From assembly GCA_007693395.1 (NCBI GenBank), contig REDS01000098.1:1-51230 (forward strand): a stretch of DNA of 51,230 nucleotides, given 5' to 3'. The notes under the pieces were generated by a model. The model made no database searches. It had not been told where the DNA came from and was given only the letters and a program-made list of their open reading frames with translations. Shown here piece after piece: positions 1-8,092 of this stretch. The position numbers and the translations under genes are program-made. How positions within the stretch are numbered: the stretch's first letter is position 1; every line of letters begins with the position of its first letter. The DNA is from Balneolaceae bacterium. GTDB taxonomy: Bacteria > Bacteroidota > Rhodothermia > Balneolales > Balneolaceae.

Positions 1-85
1 CAATTATTTACTAAAAGGTTCTCAATTAGCTTGAAGCCATTTTTAAATTTGGGTACCTTAGATGCCGTCAAATCAAACGATCAGA

Positions 86-607
86 ATGGAAATTTATACA
101 TTTGTACTTCTTGCAGTTTTAGCCATCGGCTCGGCCCTTGGTATGATTCTCAGCAAGAACACCGTAAATAGTGCTCTGTTACTTGTTCTAAACCTGCTTT
201 CAATTGCCGGGGTTTATCTGTTGCTGCAAGCTCAGTTTTTGGCACTCATACAGATACTTGTCTATGCCGGCGCAATCATGGTGCTGTTTTTATTTGTAAT
301 CATGCTCCTGAATATAGACCAGGAAGAGAGCTTCTTCGAAAAAGTGCGGGTAAAATATATTGTTGCCTTCCTTTTGGGAGCTGTAATTTTAGGTCAACTG
401 CTTTACAGCCTTGGAGGTGTTACCGACTTACTCCCGGAAATATCTCCCGATATGGAGTTCGTTGGTACAGTAGAGGCTCTGGGTGATGTGCTCTATACCG
501 ACTACCTCTTTGCGTTCGAAATGACGGCTATTCTTCTAACAGCTGCCGTTGTTGGAGCGTTAATGATTGCACAGTACAAGAAAAAGAAAACGGATGATTC
601 AGAATGA
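86..607 (+). CDS. nuoJ: NADH-quinone oxidoreductase subunit J (second complex I set)
   Basis: Membrane subunit J of respiratory complex I, 173 aa with about five hydrophobic segments. It lies in the arm that links the peripheral part to the antiporter-like subunits. The family pattern is clear: an early helix ending in a Ser/Lys-Asn turn, then the stretch around [20 protein letters not shown] at about residues 65-84. An ATG at 62 is in frame, but I chose the ATG at 86 because MEIYTF aligns with the start MELTTI of the other nuoJ in this window. It overlaps nuoK by 4 nt (ATGA), so the two are translationally coupled. Bases 1-61 hold no recognisable gene; the upstream subunits would lie outside the window. 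Confidence 0.93.
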   Translation: MEIYTFVLLAVLAIGSALGMILSKNTVNSALLLVLNLLSIAGVYLLLQAQFLALIQILVYAGAIMVLFLFVIMLLNIDQEESFFEKVRVKYIVAFLLGAVILGQLLYSLGGVTDLLPEISPDMEFVGTVEALGDVLYTDYLFAFEMTAILLTAAVVGALMIAQYKKKKTDDSE

Positions 608-906
608 TAGAGATTGACTGGTATCTTGCACTTAGTGCGATAATTTTTACAATTGGTTTAATTGGTGTTCTCATCCGCAGAAATGCAATTGTCATTTTTA
701 TGTGTGTTGAGCTTATGCTAAATGCAGTAAACCTTTCTCTGGTTGCTTTTAGTGCTTATCACGGGGATGTAACAGGGCAGATTCTTGTATTCTTCTCACT
801 TGCTGTAGCTGCAGCAGAAGCTGTAATAGGTCTTGCTATTATATTGGCAATCTTCAGAAATAACCTCTCTGTTGATATTACCAAGATTAACCTGCTTCGC
901 TGGTAA
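604..906 (+). CDS. nuoK: NADH-quinone oxidoreductase subunit K (second complex I set)
   Basis: 100 aa, the usual NuoK length, with three transmembrane helices. It shows the family core [16 protein letters not shown] (residues 37-52), including the membrane Glu of helix 2, and a second buried Glu in [11 protein letters not shown], both used in proton translocation. The start codon overlaps the stop of nuoJ. No nuoL follows: the next gene is an unrelated phosphatase. A matching nuoL-M-N set appears only at 41280-46725 on the same strand, so this gene is probably the end of a broken operon segment. Confidence 0.95.
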   Translation: MIEIDWYLALSAIIFTIGLIGVLIRRNAIVIFMCVELMLNAVNLSLVAFSAYHGDVTGQILVFFSLAVAAAEAVIGLAIILAIFRNNLSVDITKINLLRW

Positions 907-1029
907 CCGGTCTTTCATACAATGTTGTAGATTTCAGCAAGGAAAGAACATCGATATTGGTTCTTTTAAATAATATTCATGTATCTTTCACCTGCATAAA
1001 TTCGGCTACACATACAAAATAAGAGACCA

Positions 1030-2667
1030 TTGTTGACTTCCGTAAATCGGTTCTTTTTTTCTGCTTTAGGATTATTTCTTCTCTTTACTACAGAAGCAAA
1101 ATCGAATGATGATCCAAAATTTATTTTGATACATCTCGATGCAGTCTCATCAGAATATTTTTTACAGGAACTTGAGATAGGGAACTTACCAAACATGCAC
1201 TCATTTTTTGGTGATCAAGGGCGAATCGACTACACCATTACCTACTTCCCAAGCAAAACACCTACTGTAATTTCAAGTATAAGAGAAGGTGATAACCCCA
1301 TGGAATCTACACTTCCGGGTTGGAAATGGTCGAATGAATCCCGGGAAAATGTAGTAGGGATGGTGGGTAGTTTTTTGAGAATGGCTTTCAGCAAATCAAG
1401 GCTATCAACCTCCAATCTTCTGTATGGTCTGCCTGTTTTCAGCTGGATGGCAGGCCCGGCACTCATCAACACTGCTTATTATTTGAACGATTATAATATC
1501 CTCCAGTTTTACTGGTACAATGTAGATACACAAGGGCATTTTAACGGTGAAGAAGCATACCTGGAACAGCTTGCAATATTTGATAAACAGTTTGGCAGGC
1601 TGATGAGACGGCTTGATGATGATGTTAATGTGATTATCTATTCCGATCATGGAATGACATTTGGAGATGGTATAGAAATCGATCCCGTAATTGAGGATTT
1701 ACTGGGCGATGATTTGATGGTTTTCTCATACCCAACTCTATACATAAATACTCCGGGCAGAAAATCTGAATACGCCAAAAAACTGGTTGAGGAAACAGAA
1801 ATCGATTACACATTTTTTGAGCTGCAAGAGAATATTGTACAAGGTTTTCATGCCAACGGGTCTGTGCAATTCATAAAAAATTACGAGCTTGGAAAAATTC
1901 AGTACACGTATGACGGAACAGATATTTTTGGATACAGTGACCTTGGATACAATGGTGAATTTTTAAGCCGCAATGAGTGGCTTTCACTTACATATACATC
2001 GAAATATCCCATGGCACCGGTAAATATCTACTATCATTTGAATAACGAGATAGCCGGTGATATTGTAACTCTCTTTAATGATCAAAAATATCATCAGACA
2101 GGTTATAGCAGTGCAGGTAATCATGGCGGTTTTACCGACAGAGACATGACAGTTCCACTTTTAATGAAAGGGCCTGATGTAGAGCAGTTATACAACAAAA
2201 CATACTACTGGCTGCCTGATCTCTTTGTGGATATTGAAGGCGTGGATTTTGACAGAAGGCCACCGCGCGACAGGCACCAGTTTAGTTCGAGATACGATTT
2301 TCGTAACAATCGTACTGTTACCCAGTTTTCTATGTCTCCAAAATATCGGATTCAATATGGAGCTACGGCATACAGTTCAGACCTCAGCAATTTTACCGAT
2401 TTCGATCGGGTAGATGTTTGGGGGAAAGCTGATCTGTTCCGATCGTACCTTACCCGATTATGGATTGGCACAGGCATCGAAATAACCGATGAGAGTGTTG
2501 ATCCCCTGCTGATATTGCAACACGATATCCACATTCGAAAATTTGTACTGCAAAACTCATTTGCAACCAACAGGTCGTTCTATTTCAGGTTGTCGTACGA
2601 AGCTACCCCCTGGCTGGCCATCGAAAGTGTTAACTTTACATCGCTGGGTTTTCGGTTCGATTTTTAA
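1030..2667 (+). CDS. Secreted alkaline-phosphatase-superfamily protein with barrel-like C-terminus
   Basis: 545 aa. Residues 1-24 form a signal peptide. The only plausible start is TTG at 1030; the in-frame ATG at 979 runs into a stop after six codons. Residues 30-400 resemble type I phosphodiesterase/nucleotide pyrophosphatase and alkaline phosphatase enzymes. Likely metal ligands are D37 (LIHLDA), D166 and H170 (NVDTQGH), D206 and H207 (YSDHG) and H365 (AGNHGG); T77 in FPSKTPT is a candidate nucleophile. Residues from about 415 are rich in alternating aromatic and polar strands and end in GFRFDF; a terminal Phe is typical of outer-membrane beta-barrels. I infer a phosphoesterase held in or at the outer membrane. 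The substrate cannot be read from sequence. Confidence 0.75.
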   Translation: MLTSVNRFFFSALGLFLLFTTEAKSNDDPKFILIHLDAVSSEYFLQELEIGNLPNMHSFFGDQGRIDYTITYFPSKTPTVISSIREGDNPMESTLPGWKWSNESRENVVGMVGSFLRMAFSKSRLSTSNLLYGLPVFSWMAGPALINTAYYLNDYNILQFYWYNVDTQGHFNGEEAYLEQLAIFDKQFGRLMRRLDDDVNVIIYSDHGMTFGDGIEIDPVIEDLLGDDLMVFSYPTLYINTPGRKSEYAKKLVEETEIDYTFFELQENIVQGFHANGSVQFIKNYELGKIQYTYDGTDIFGYSDLGYNGEFLSRNEWLSLTYTSKYPMAPVNIYYHLNNEIAGDIVTLFNDQKYHQTGYSSAGNHGGFTDRDMTVPLLMKGPDVEQLYNKTYYWLPDLFVDIEGVDFDRRPPRDRHQFSSRYDFRNNRTVTQFSMSPKYRIQYGATAYSSDLSNFTDFDRVDVWGKADLFRSYLTRLWIGTGIEITDESVDPLLILQHDIHIRKFVLQNSFATNRSFYFRLSYEATPWLAIESVNFTSLGFRFDF

Positions 2668-2724
2668 AGAGTTAATTTCAGCACAGATCAAAATCATTAA
2701 TATTCATATTAAATAGTTGCCGCA

Positions 2725-4398
2725 GTGAGTGATCAAAAAATAATTTTCTCCATGGTTGGGGTCAGTAAAGTTTACAAACCCAACAAAACCGTTCTCAAAG
2801 ATATTTACCTCTCCTTTTTCTATGGGGCCAAGATTGGTGTTCTTGGCCTGAATGGTGCAGGGAAAAGTACTCTTTTGCGAATTATTGCCGGTGAGGACGA
2901 AGAATACATCGGTAACATTTCCCGCCAGAAGGGTATTACATTTGATTATTTGCCACAGGAACCGCAGCTTGACCCGGAAAAAACAGTATTGGAGATTGTT
3001 CAGGAAGGTGTTGCCGATACCATGAAACTGATCAAAGAGTATGAGGCCGTAAACGAAGGTTTTGCCGATCCTGATGCCAACTTTGAAGCACTCATTGCCA
3101 AACAGGCCAAACTGCAGGACGAAATTGACAGGATCGGTGCCTGGGATATCGACTCAAAATTGAACCAGGCGATGGATGCTCTTCGATGTCCGCCCGCTGA
3201 TGCAAAAATTGATGTTCTTTCAGGTGGTGAAAAACGCCGTGTTGCACTATGCAGATTGCTGCTCAAAAAGCCGGATGTATTGCTTCTTGATGAGCCGACC
3301 AACCATCTGGATGCTGAATCTGTAGGATGGCTGGAACAGCATCTTGCACGTTATGAGGGTACTGTAATAGCTGTAACTCACGATAGATATTTCCTCGATA
3401 ATGTAGCCGGCTGGATTCTTGAGCTCGATCGCGGTGAAGGTATTCCATTTAAAGGAAACTACACATCGTGGCTGGAGCAGAAGAAAGACCGCCTTGCACA
3501 GGAAGAGAAGCAGGAGTCGAAACGGCAAAAAACTCTTGAGCAGGAACTGGAATGGATTCGCCAAAATCCAAAGGGAAGGCGAGCAAAGAGTAAAGCGCGT
3601 ATTAACGCTTACGAAGAGATGCTCTCTGAAGATTACCAAAAACGCCGTGATGATATGGAGATATTCATACCAGCCGGACCGCGCCTTGGCGATAAGGTGA
3701 TTGTAGCGGAGAACGTAAACAAAGGGTATGATGAGAAACTCCTTGTTGAAAATATGAATTTCAATCTGTCGCCCGGTGGTATTGTGGGTGTGATTGGCCC
3801 GAACGGAGCCGGTAAAACTACTCTGTTCAAAATGATAACCGGGGAGGAAAACCCGGATTCCGGAAAAATAACTGTTGGCGACACTGTAGAGCTTGGTTAT
3901 GTTGATCAAAAACGACCGCTTGATCCATCCAAAACCATTTGGGAGGAGATCTCGGGCGGACAAGATATCATCAAACTTGGCAGCCGTGAAATAAACTCAA
4001 GAGCGTATGTGGCCCGATTTAATTTCAGCGGAAGTGATCAGCAGAAGAAGGTAAACGAAATATCAGGTGGTGAGCGAAACCGCGTACATCTTGCCAAAAT
4101 GCTGAAACAAGGGGCAAATGTGTTACTGCTTGATGAGCCTACAAATGATCTGGATGTAAACACACTGCGTGCACTTGAGGAAGCGATGCTGGAGTTTGCC
4201 GGATGTGTGGTCGTGATCTCGCACGACAGATGGTTCCTCGACAGAGTTGCCACGCATATTCTCGCTTTTGAGGGGAATAGTCAGGTATACTGGTTTGAAG
4301 GGAATTACCAGGAATATGAAGAGAACAGGCGCCAGCGGCTGGGAATAAAAGAGGATCAGCCTCAGCGAATTCAGTACAAAAAACTGATGCGTGATTAA
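2725..4398 (+). CDS. ettA: Energy-dependent translational throttle protein EttA (ABC-F)
   Basis: 557 aa soluble ABC-F ATPase with two nucleotide-binding domains and no membrane part. It binds the ribosomal E site and gates entry into elongation according to ATP/ADP level. Domain 1 has Walker A GLNGAGKST (residues 41-49), signature LSGGEKRR and Walker B LLLDEPTNHLD. The linker is the charged helical P-site tRNA-interaction region around residues 250-320. Domain 2 has GPNGAGKTT, ISGGERNR and LLLDEPTNDLD. The length and whole architecture match EttA rather than Uup or drug-resistance ABC-F proteins. The start is GTG (MSDQK). A hairpin follows 5 nt after the stop codon. Confidence 0.95.
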   Translation: MSDQKIIFSMVGVSKVYKPNKTVLKDIYLSFFYGAKIGVLGLNGAGKSTLLRIIAGEDEEYIGNISRQKGITFDYLPQEPQLDPEKTVLEIVQEGVADTMKLIKEYEAVNEGFADPDANFEALIAKQAKLQDEIDRIGAWDIDSKLNQAMDALRCPPADAKIDVLSGGEKRRVALCRLLLKKPDVLLLDEPTNHLDAESVGWLEQHLARYEGTVIAVTHDRYFLDNVAGWILELDRGEGIPFKGNYTSWLEQKKDRLAQEEKQESKRQKTLEQELEWIRQNPKGRRAKSKARINAYEEMLSEDYQKRRDDMEIFIPAGPRLGDKVIVAENVNKGYDEKLLVENMNFNLSPGGIVGVIGPNGAGKTTLFKMITGEENPDSGKITVGDTVELGYVDQKRPLDPSKTIWEEISGGQDIIKLGSREINSRAYVARFNFSGSDQQKKVNEISGGERNRVHLAKMLKQGANVLLLDEPTNDLDVNTLRALEEAMLEFAGCVVVISHDRWFLDRVATHILAFEGNSQVYWFEGNYQEYEENRRQRLGIKEDQPQRIQYKKLMRD

Positions 4399-4402
4399 AA
4401 GA

Positions 4403-4427
4403 AAAGCCCCGAAAATACCGGGGCTTT
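4403..4427. terminator. Bidirectional hairpin terminator between convergent genes
   Basis: A perfect 9-bp stem (AAAGCCCCG pairing with CGGGGCTTT) around a 7-nt loop lies between the stop of ettA and the stop of the minus-strand gene at 4438. On the minus strand it is followed by a T-rich run (TCTTTT), so it fits a terminator for that gene best; the plus-strand tail is less T-rich. Confidence 0.75.
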
Positions 4428-4437
4428 GATCAATTAT

Positions 4438-4689
4438 TTAGTTGGTGAGTGATTCAAGATTCTTCACAATTCTTCGGGCATCTTTATCATGACCCATTTC
4501 ATTGAGTTTAAACAGAATCATTGCAAGTGCGAAGAATGTTTGAGGCCAGAGACCGATAAATATTCCGGTTCTTTCTGCGTGTGCATTTTCATTTTCGTCA
4601 CTTCCTTTTTCAGTGTACCATGCTGCCACACTTGCAGCAATTGATGTAAATCCAAGGCCGGCAGCGATATATCCAATTTTATTTAGCAT
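4438..4689 (-). CDS. Small two-helix membrane protein, unknown function
   Basis: 83 aa. There is a hydrophobic helix at residues 5-24 (IGYIAAGLGFTSIAASVAAW), an acidic polar loop (KGSDENENAHAER), then a second helix at about 44-62 and a basic amphipathic tail. Both termini are probably cytoplasmic. I do not recognise a family. The gene stands alone between ettA and a long gene-free stretch. Real-gene status is supported by the ATG start, the balanced two-helix pattern and the hairpin terminator directly after its stop. Confidence 0.55.
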   Translation of the reverse strand: MLNKIGYIAAGLGFTSIAASVAAWYTEKGSDENENAHAERTGIFIGLWPQTFFALAMILFKLNEMGHDKDARRIVKNLESLTN

Positions 4690-5199
4690 AATATAAATAT
4701 CTGTTTATTAGTTATTTATTGATTTGATACTATTATTAACTGATCTCAAACTTTCTCCGTTCAGAACCGATCACCATACAGCATTCTGTTTGTGAATTCC
4801 TGAGTAATAGTGAGTTCATAGCCATCTCTTTTGTCACTGCACAGGCTTCCCCATAGGATTGTTAAACCTGGTCATAACTAAAATTATGTTTTATTTATTT
4901 AGCGACTCTGATAGAGTGCAATAGCTCATGTCAGAGTCGCAGATCGTTGCATCGAATTGAGATTCTTTTATTCACAACTCTGAAAGAAGCTGAGGAACAT
5001 CGTATCCGTACCTGATTCCAGAAGAGTTGCGTTTCATGAATAAAAAATTTCTTATAGAAGGATGCCTTGATAAACAGCAATAAAAAATTCAATTTTTATT
5101 TGATTTAGATATAGAAGTCAGATATCAAAAAAATTTGTTTTTTTTTTTTTTCATTTATTCCAATTAGTTCCCTATAACTTAAATCAAAATAAATACATC
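4690..5199. other. AT-rich gene-free region with a hairpin and a poly-T tract
   Basis: No convincing ORF in this 510-bp stretch between two divergent genes. It contains the inverted repeat at 4902-4940 and a run of 14 T at 5138-5151 just upstream of the Cys-rich peptide gene. It must carry the promoters of both flanking genes, but I could not identify a clear TTG/TAnnTTTG pair. No tRNA or other RNA gene was recognised. Confidence 0.5.
4902..4940. repeat. 10-bp perfect inverted repeat (stem-loop)
   Basis: GCGACTCTGA (4902-4911) and TCAGAGTCGC (4931-4940) are perfect reverse complements with a 19-nt spacer. Inside the spacer GAGT and GCTC can add a 4-bp inner stem closed with one G-U pair. The stem is GC-richer than its surroundings and no T-run follows on either strand. 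It could be a structured RNA, a protein site or a relic mobile-element end. Confidence 0.5.
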
Positions 5200-5439
5200 A
5201 TGAATAATATAAAAAAATCTGCTATTCGAGTTTTAGTAGCTGTGATGTTCCTAATCGGTGGATTAGCTTCAGGAAATATAATGAATGTAAATACATCTTC
5301 AGAATGTCCCAGAGAGGCATGTAATGATGATGACAAATGTGAGTGGTATGGTAACATGACTACTTGTTCAGATAATGGATCTTGCGATCATGGCGTTTGT
5401 AATCCTCCACCTTCTACCGATCCTGGAGTTCACCCTTAA
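5200..5439 (+). CDS. Secreted six-cysteine peptide precursor
   Basis: 79 aa. Residues 1-25 are a basic start followed by a hydrophobic core (signal peptide, cleavage near ASG). The remaining peptide of about 50 aa has six cysteines (36, 41, 47, 56, 62, 67), many Asp/Asn and a Pro-rich tail, which suggests three disulfides outside the cytoplasm. The layout of signal peptide plus short Cys-rich peptide followed directly by a propeller lipoprotein is like the NVEALA-type peptide loci of Bacteroidota. The NVEALA motif itself is not clear here, so that family is only a resemblance. The downstream lipoprotein gene starts 2 nt after the stop. Base composition is markedly AT-richer than in the surrounding housekeeping genes. 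Confidence 0.65.
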   Translation: MNNIKKSAIRVLVAVMFLIGGLASGNIMNVNTSSECPREACNDDDKCEWYGNMTTCSDNGSCDHGVCNPPPSTDPGVHP

Positions 5440-5441
5440 GA

Positions 5442-6644
5442 ATGGATAATAGTACTGATAGAATATTAACTTTAATATTTATAGTCTGCTCACTCCTGCT
5501 ACAAGTTTCTTGTTCATCAGAACAAGAGTCAGCTGGCAGGAGTGTGGAGCATCCTATTGATGAATTGATTCCATATATAGATGTAGAACAAATAGTTATT
5601 GATCGTGATTTTTCATTTGAGTTAATCGATGAGCCAAGTAAAATTTTGGTATTGTTACATTACTACTTAAATGATCGAAGTAAAATTGAACTTGAGCCAT
5701 TAACCTTAAAAATAGGAGATATTTCAAACTTAAAAGTTGAAAAATTGAGTAATGGGCGGTTGCTTATTTTAGACACCTCCAGAGATACTTTATTTGAATA
5801 TGATATAGCAGATCATAGTTACGAAATTGTTGCTGATTTTGGCAGAGGGCCTGGAGAGTTACAGCATTCAATGGATCTAACTGTTGCTGGTGACACAGTT
5901 TTCGTGGCAAGGAGAGACATGAGGTTGTCCAGATTCATCTGTAGTGCATCGTGTAAATATGATCGTACAGCAGTTTTAGACGTTCAGCCATTGTCTATTA
6001 TTACTACAAATTCTGGATTAGCTGTGTCCACTGGATTGCTATTTGGACTTGAAGATCTTTATTCAGACTCTGGCATTGAATTTTCTGCTATAAATATTTT
6101 CGATGTTGACAGTGAACAAATACTGTATTCATTTGGTGAGGTTTACAACTCGAATTATATACAGGTTTTAGAGAGATTTGCTCGTACAGGAATGGTGGCC
6201 TTTCTTCCGGGCAATAATAATTATATATGGGCGAGTAGTTGGTTCCCATACATATACCTTTACGATGAAAATTTTGAAATTGATAAAGTCTATAAACTCG
6301 ATCATCATATTCAAAATAAGTTTACATTTTTCCCAACCGAACAACGTCTAAGTTTTCCTGGAATGGATCGTACTTTAATCAATACAATAAAACCAATTGG
6401 GGAAGAAAAGTTATTACTTGTTACTGACACACGTACTAAAGACCAACAGTTGGAAGTAGATACCAATTATAGTATTGATTATTATCTTATTGATCACTTA
6501 AATCGTGAGAGTTTCCATATAGGGAGTGATCAGTTTACCTCAAATGATCAAAAATTGGTATATATAACTGATGATGAATTAATACTTAATAAGAATGGTG
6601 ATCTGTTTCGAATAGTGAATTTAAATAATATTGAAATTTTTTAA
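5442..6644 (+). CDS. Six-bladed beta-propeller lipoprotein
   Basis: 400 aa. The N-terminal hydrophobic segment ends in SLLLQVSC, so Cys24 is a likely lipidated residue, although Gln at -3 is not the ideal lipobox. The rest is beta-rich and resembles the Bacteroidota 6-bladed propeller lipoproteins. Its FGRGPGEL (133-140) is the family-typical Gly-Pro-Gly-Glu turn after the first blades. A CSASC pair lies at 167-171. Such proteins bind ligands or peptides at the envelope; no enzyme motif is visible. It follows the Cys-rich peptide gene with a 2-nt gap and overlaps the next gene by 14 nt, so the three form one transcription unit. AT-rich codon use suggests acquisition. Confidence 0.72.
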   Translation: MDNSTDRILTLIFIVCSLLLQVSCSSEQESAGRSVEHPIDELIPYIDVEQIVIDRDFSFELIDEPSKILVLLHYYLNDRSKIELEPLTLKIGDISNLKVEKLSNGRLLILDTSRDTLFEYDIADHSYEIVADFGRGPGELQHSMDLTVAGDTVFVARRDMRLSRFICSASCKYDRTAVLDVQPLSIITTNSGLAVSTGLLFGLEDLYSDSGIEFSAINIFDVDSEQILYSFGEVYNSNYIQVLERFARTGMVAFLPGNNNYIWASSWFPYIYLYDENFEIDKVYKLDHHIQNKFTFFPTEQRLSFPGMDRTLINTIKPIGEEKLLLVTDTRTKDQQLEVDTNYSIDYYLIDHLNRESFHIGSDQFTSNDQKLVYITDDELILNKNGDLFRIVNLNNIEIF

Positions 6645-7254
6645 TGTGCAATACATAAAGAATATATATGCTGTTCTAATCCTTCTTCTGCTTTTGACTA
6701 TAGGATTTCTAATTAATTATGAGAAACAGAAGTTTATTGATTATAAATCGAATATTAATCCCGACGGCGGCAATTATATCAAACTTACATATATAGGATC
6801 TTCACATTGTTATTTTTCAAAGAACATTGAGAATAATAGAAATGTGATAAAAATAAAGCAGCAGGTAAAAGAGCTGGCAATTATTAATGACTATAAATTC
6901 ATCTCGAGTGGCATTTCCGTAGATTTTAATGCATATCAAGGAATAAAATTTTTAGAAAAGACCGGGCCTTATGATGAAATAATAGTTGGTAATAATTGGT
7001 TCAATGAAGGTGTTTTTAAATATGTTTGGGATGGTTTTCAAGGTCGTCCAGCTACACCTCAAATTATTATTTCAAATGTTACGTATGAGGTCGAAGTTTA
7101 CCATGGAATTAAAAAATCAGAAACGGTTTTAAAGAGGTTTAATGGAGGCACTGAGATTAAAAATTTTCTCCAAGTTTTAAAAGAAAATCAGGAAACGGGA
7201 TCAGCTAAATTAGATATCTTGAATATTATGAAAAAAGTAGGAGAAGATTCTTAA
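6631..7254 (+). CDS. Membrane-anchored thioredoxin-fold-like protein with a CxxS motif
   Basis: 207 aa, TTG start inside the end of the propeller gene; no in-frame ATG exists before the hydrophobic segment. One transmembrane anchor (about residues 12-29) is followed by an extracytoplasmic domain. TYIGSSHCYFS (53-63) sits where the active-site loop of thioredoxin folds lies, with Cys60 and Ser63 forming a monothiol CxxS. ATPQIII (141-147) resembles the cis-proline loop, and the last helix follows a Gly-Gly turn (GGTEIKNFL). It is therefore possibly a thiol-binding or chaperone-like partner of the Cys-rich peptide. The family assignment is mine by motif and is uncertain. Low GC like its two neighbours. 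Confidence 0.55.
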   Translation: MKFFNVQYIKNIYAVLILLLLLTIGFLINYEKQKFIDYKSNINPDGGNYIKLTYIGSSHCYFSKNIENNRNVIKIKQQVKELAIINDYKFISSGISVDFNAYQGIKFLEKTGPYDEIIVGNNWFNEGVFKYVWDGFQGRPATPQIIISNVTYEVEVYHGIKKSETVLKRFNGGTEIKNFLQVLKENQETGSAKLDILNIMKKVGEDS

Positions 7255-7312
7255 AGAATTGAATATGTTATTTTTATTTGACTAATAATTTATTAAGTGG
7301 TAAAAATAAATT

Positions 7313-7341
7313 TTGAGGATCATTTTTTACTTATAGATTTG
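7313..7341 (+). promoter_or_regulatory. Bacteroidota-type promoter for the YgjP-like gene
   Basis: TTG (7313-7315, preceded by TT), 18-nt spacer, then TAGATTTG (7334-7341), a perfect TAnnTTTG -7 element. It lies 65 nt before the ATG at 7406 and would give a short leader. Confidence 0.6.
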
Positions 7342-7405
7342 GCTTTAACATTTGTACTAATGTAAATAGGTAGAATACAGATAAACTTGTATTTTTATCT
7401 GCAGT

Positions 7406-8092
7406 ATGAAACAGAGCTTCACCATTTCCGGAATTACGATTGATGTGACACGAAAGAATGTCAAAAACCTCAATCTTCGTGTCTATCCATCGGATGGGAG
7501 GGTTACAATCAGTTGTCCGAGAATGCTGTCGTACAAGAAAATTCTCAGGTTTACTGAAGAGAGAATTCCCTGGATTAAAAAACATCTGCAAAGGCCAAAG
7601 CCCAAATCATCTGCTAAACTTGATTATGTGACAGGAGAGATGGTATCCGTTTGGGGTGACAGATTGAAGCTGACAGTATTTGAAGCCAATAAACCCAGAG
7701 AAGTACTTGCTGAGAACGCCGGCGGTATTCATCTCAGAGTGAAACCGGGCGATGACAGGGAGAAACGTAAAAAGCTTTTGGAGAGCTGGTATCGGGCTGA
7801 ATTAAAAAGGGAAATTCCTCAGCTCATATCAGAGTGGGAACCGCGAATGGAAGTATCTGTATGTGAGTTTGGCGTAAAAAAGATGAAAACACGATGGGGC
7901 ACCTGTAATATTCGAGACAGACGAGTCTGGATAAACCTTGAGCTTGCCAAAAAACATCCGGATTGTCTTGAATTTATTGTTGTGCACGAAATGGTTCATC
8001 TGCTTGAACGGCTGCACAGCAAGCGGTTTTATCGTCTGATGGATCAGTTTCTGCCGGACTGGAGAGAACGCGAAAAGCTGCTTATCACTTAA
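7406..8092 (+). CDS. YgjP/SprT-like zinc metallopeptidase (DUF45, M48-like)
   Basis: 228 aa cytoplasmic protein. The C-terminal half carries the family pattern TRWGTCN (162-168), then the zinc motif HEMVH (194-198) with Glu195 as catalytic base, and His204 six residues later as likely third ligand. The N-terminal half is the beta-rich domain typical of this family, with length as usual (220-240 aa). Some family members are linked to restriction-modification loci, but none is present here, so its substrate is unknown. It has its own promoter and is convergent with gnd, overlapping its 3' end by 8 nt. Confidence 0.88.
   Translation: MKQSFTISGITIDVTRKNVKNLNLRVYPSDGRVTISCPRMLSYKKILRFTEERIPWIKKHLQRPKPKSSAKLDYVTGEMVSVWGDRLKLTVFEANKPREVLAENAGGIHLRVKPGDDREKRKKLLESWYRAELKREIPQLISEWEPRMEVSVCEFGVKKMKTRWGTCNIRDRRVWINLELAKKHPDCLEFIVVHEMVHLLERLHSKRFYRLMDQFLPDWREREKLLIT

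Noticed and set aside
1-171. Open frame running in from the left edge in frame 1
   Set aside because: It overlaps the well-supported nuoJ in a different frame and reads as random sequence with no start in view.
3247-3963. 238-aa minus-strand ORF opposite ettA
   Set aside because: It lies wholly inside a certain gene, its protein is low in complexity for a real fold and it has no ribosome-binding site; it is a shadow of the ettA codons.
5138-5151. Run of 14 T as a terminator
   Set aside because: No stem precedes it; it lies upstream of a gene start and is better explained as AT-rich promoter DNA or a slippage tract.
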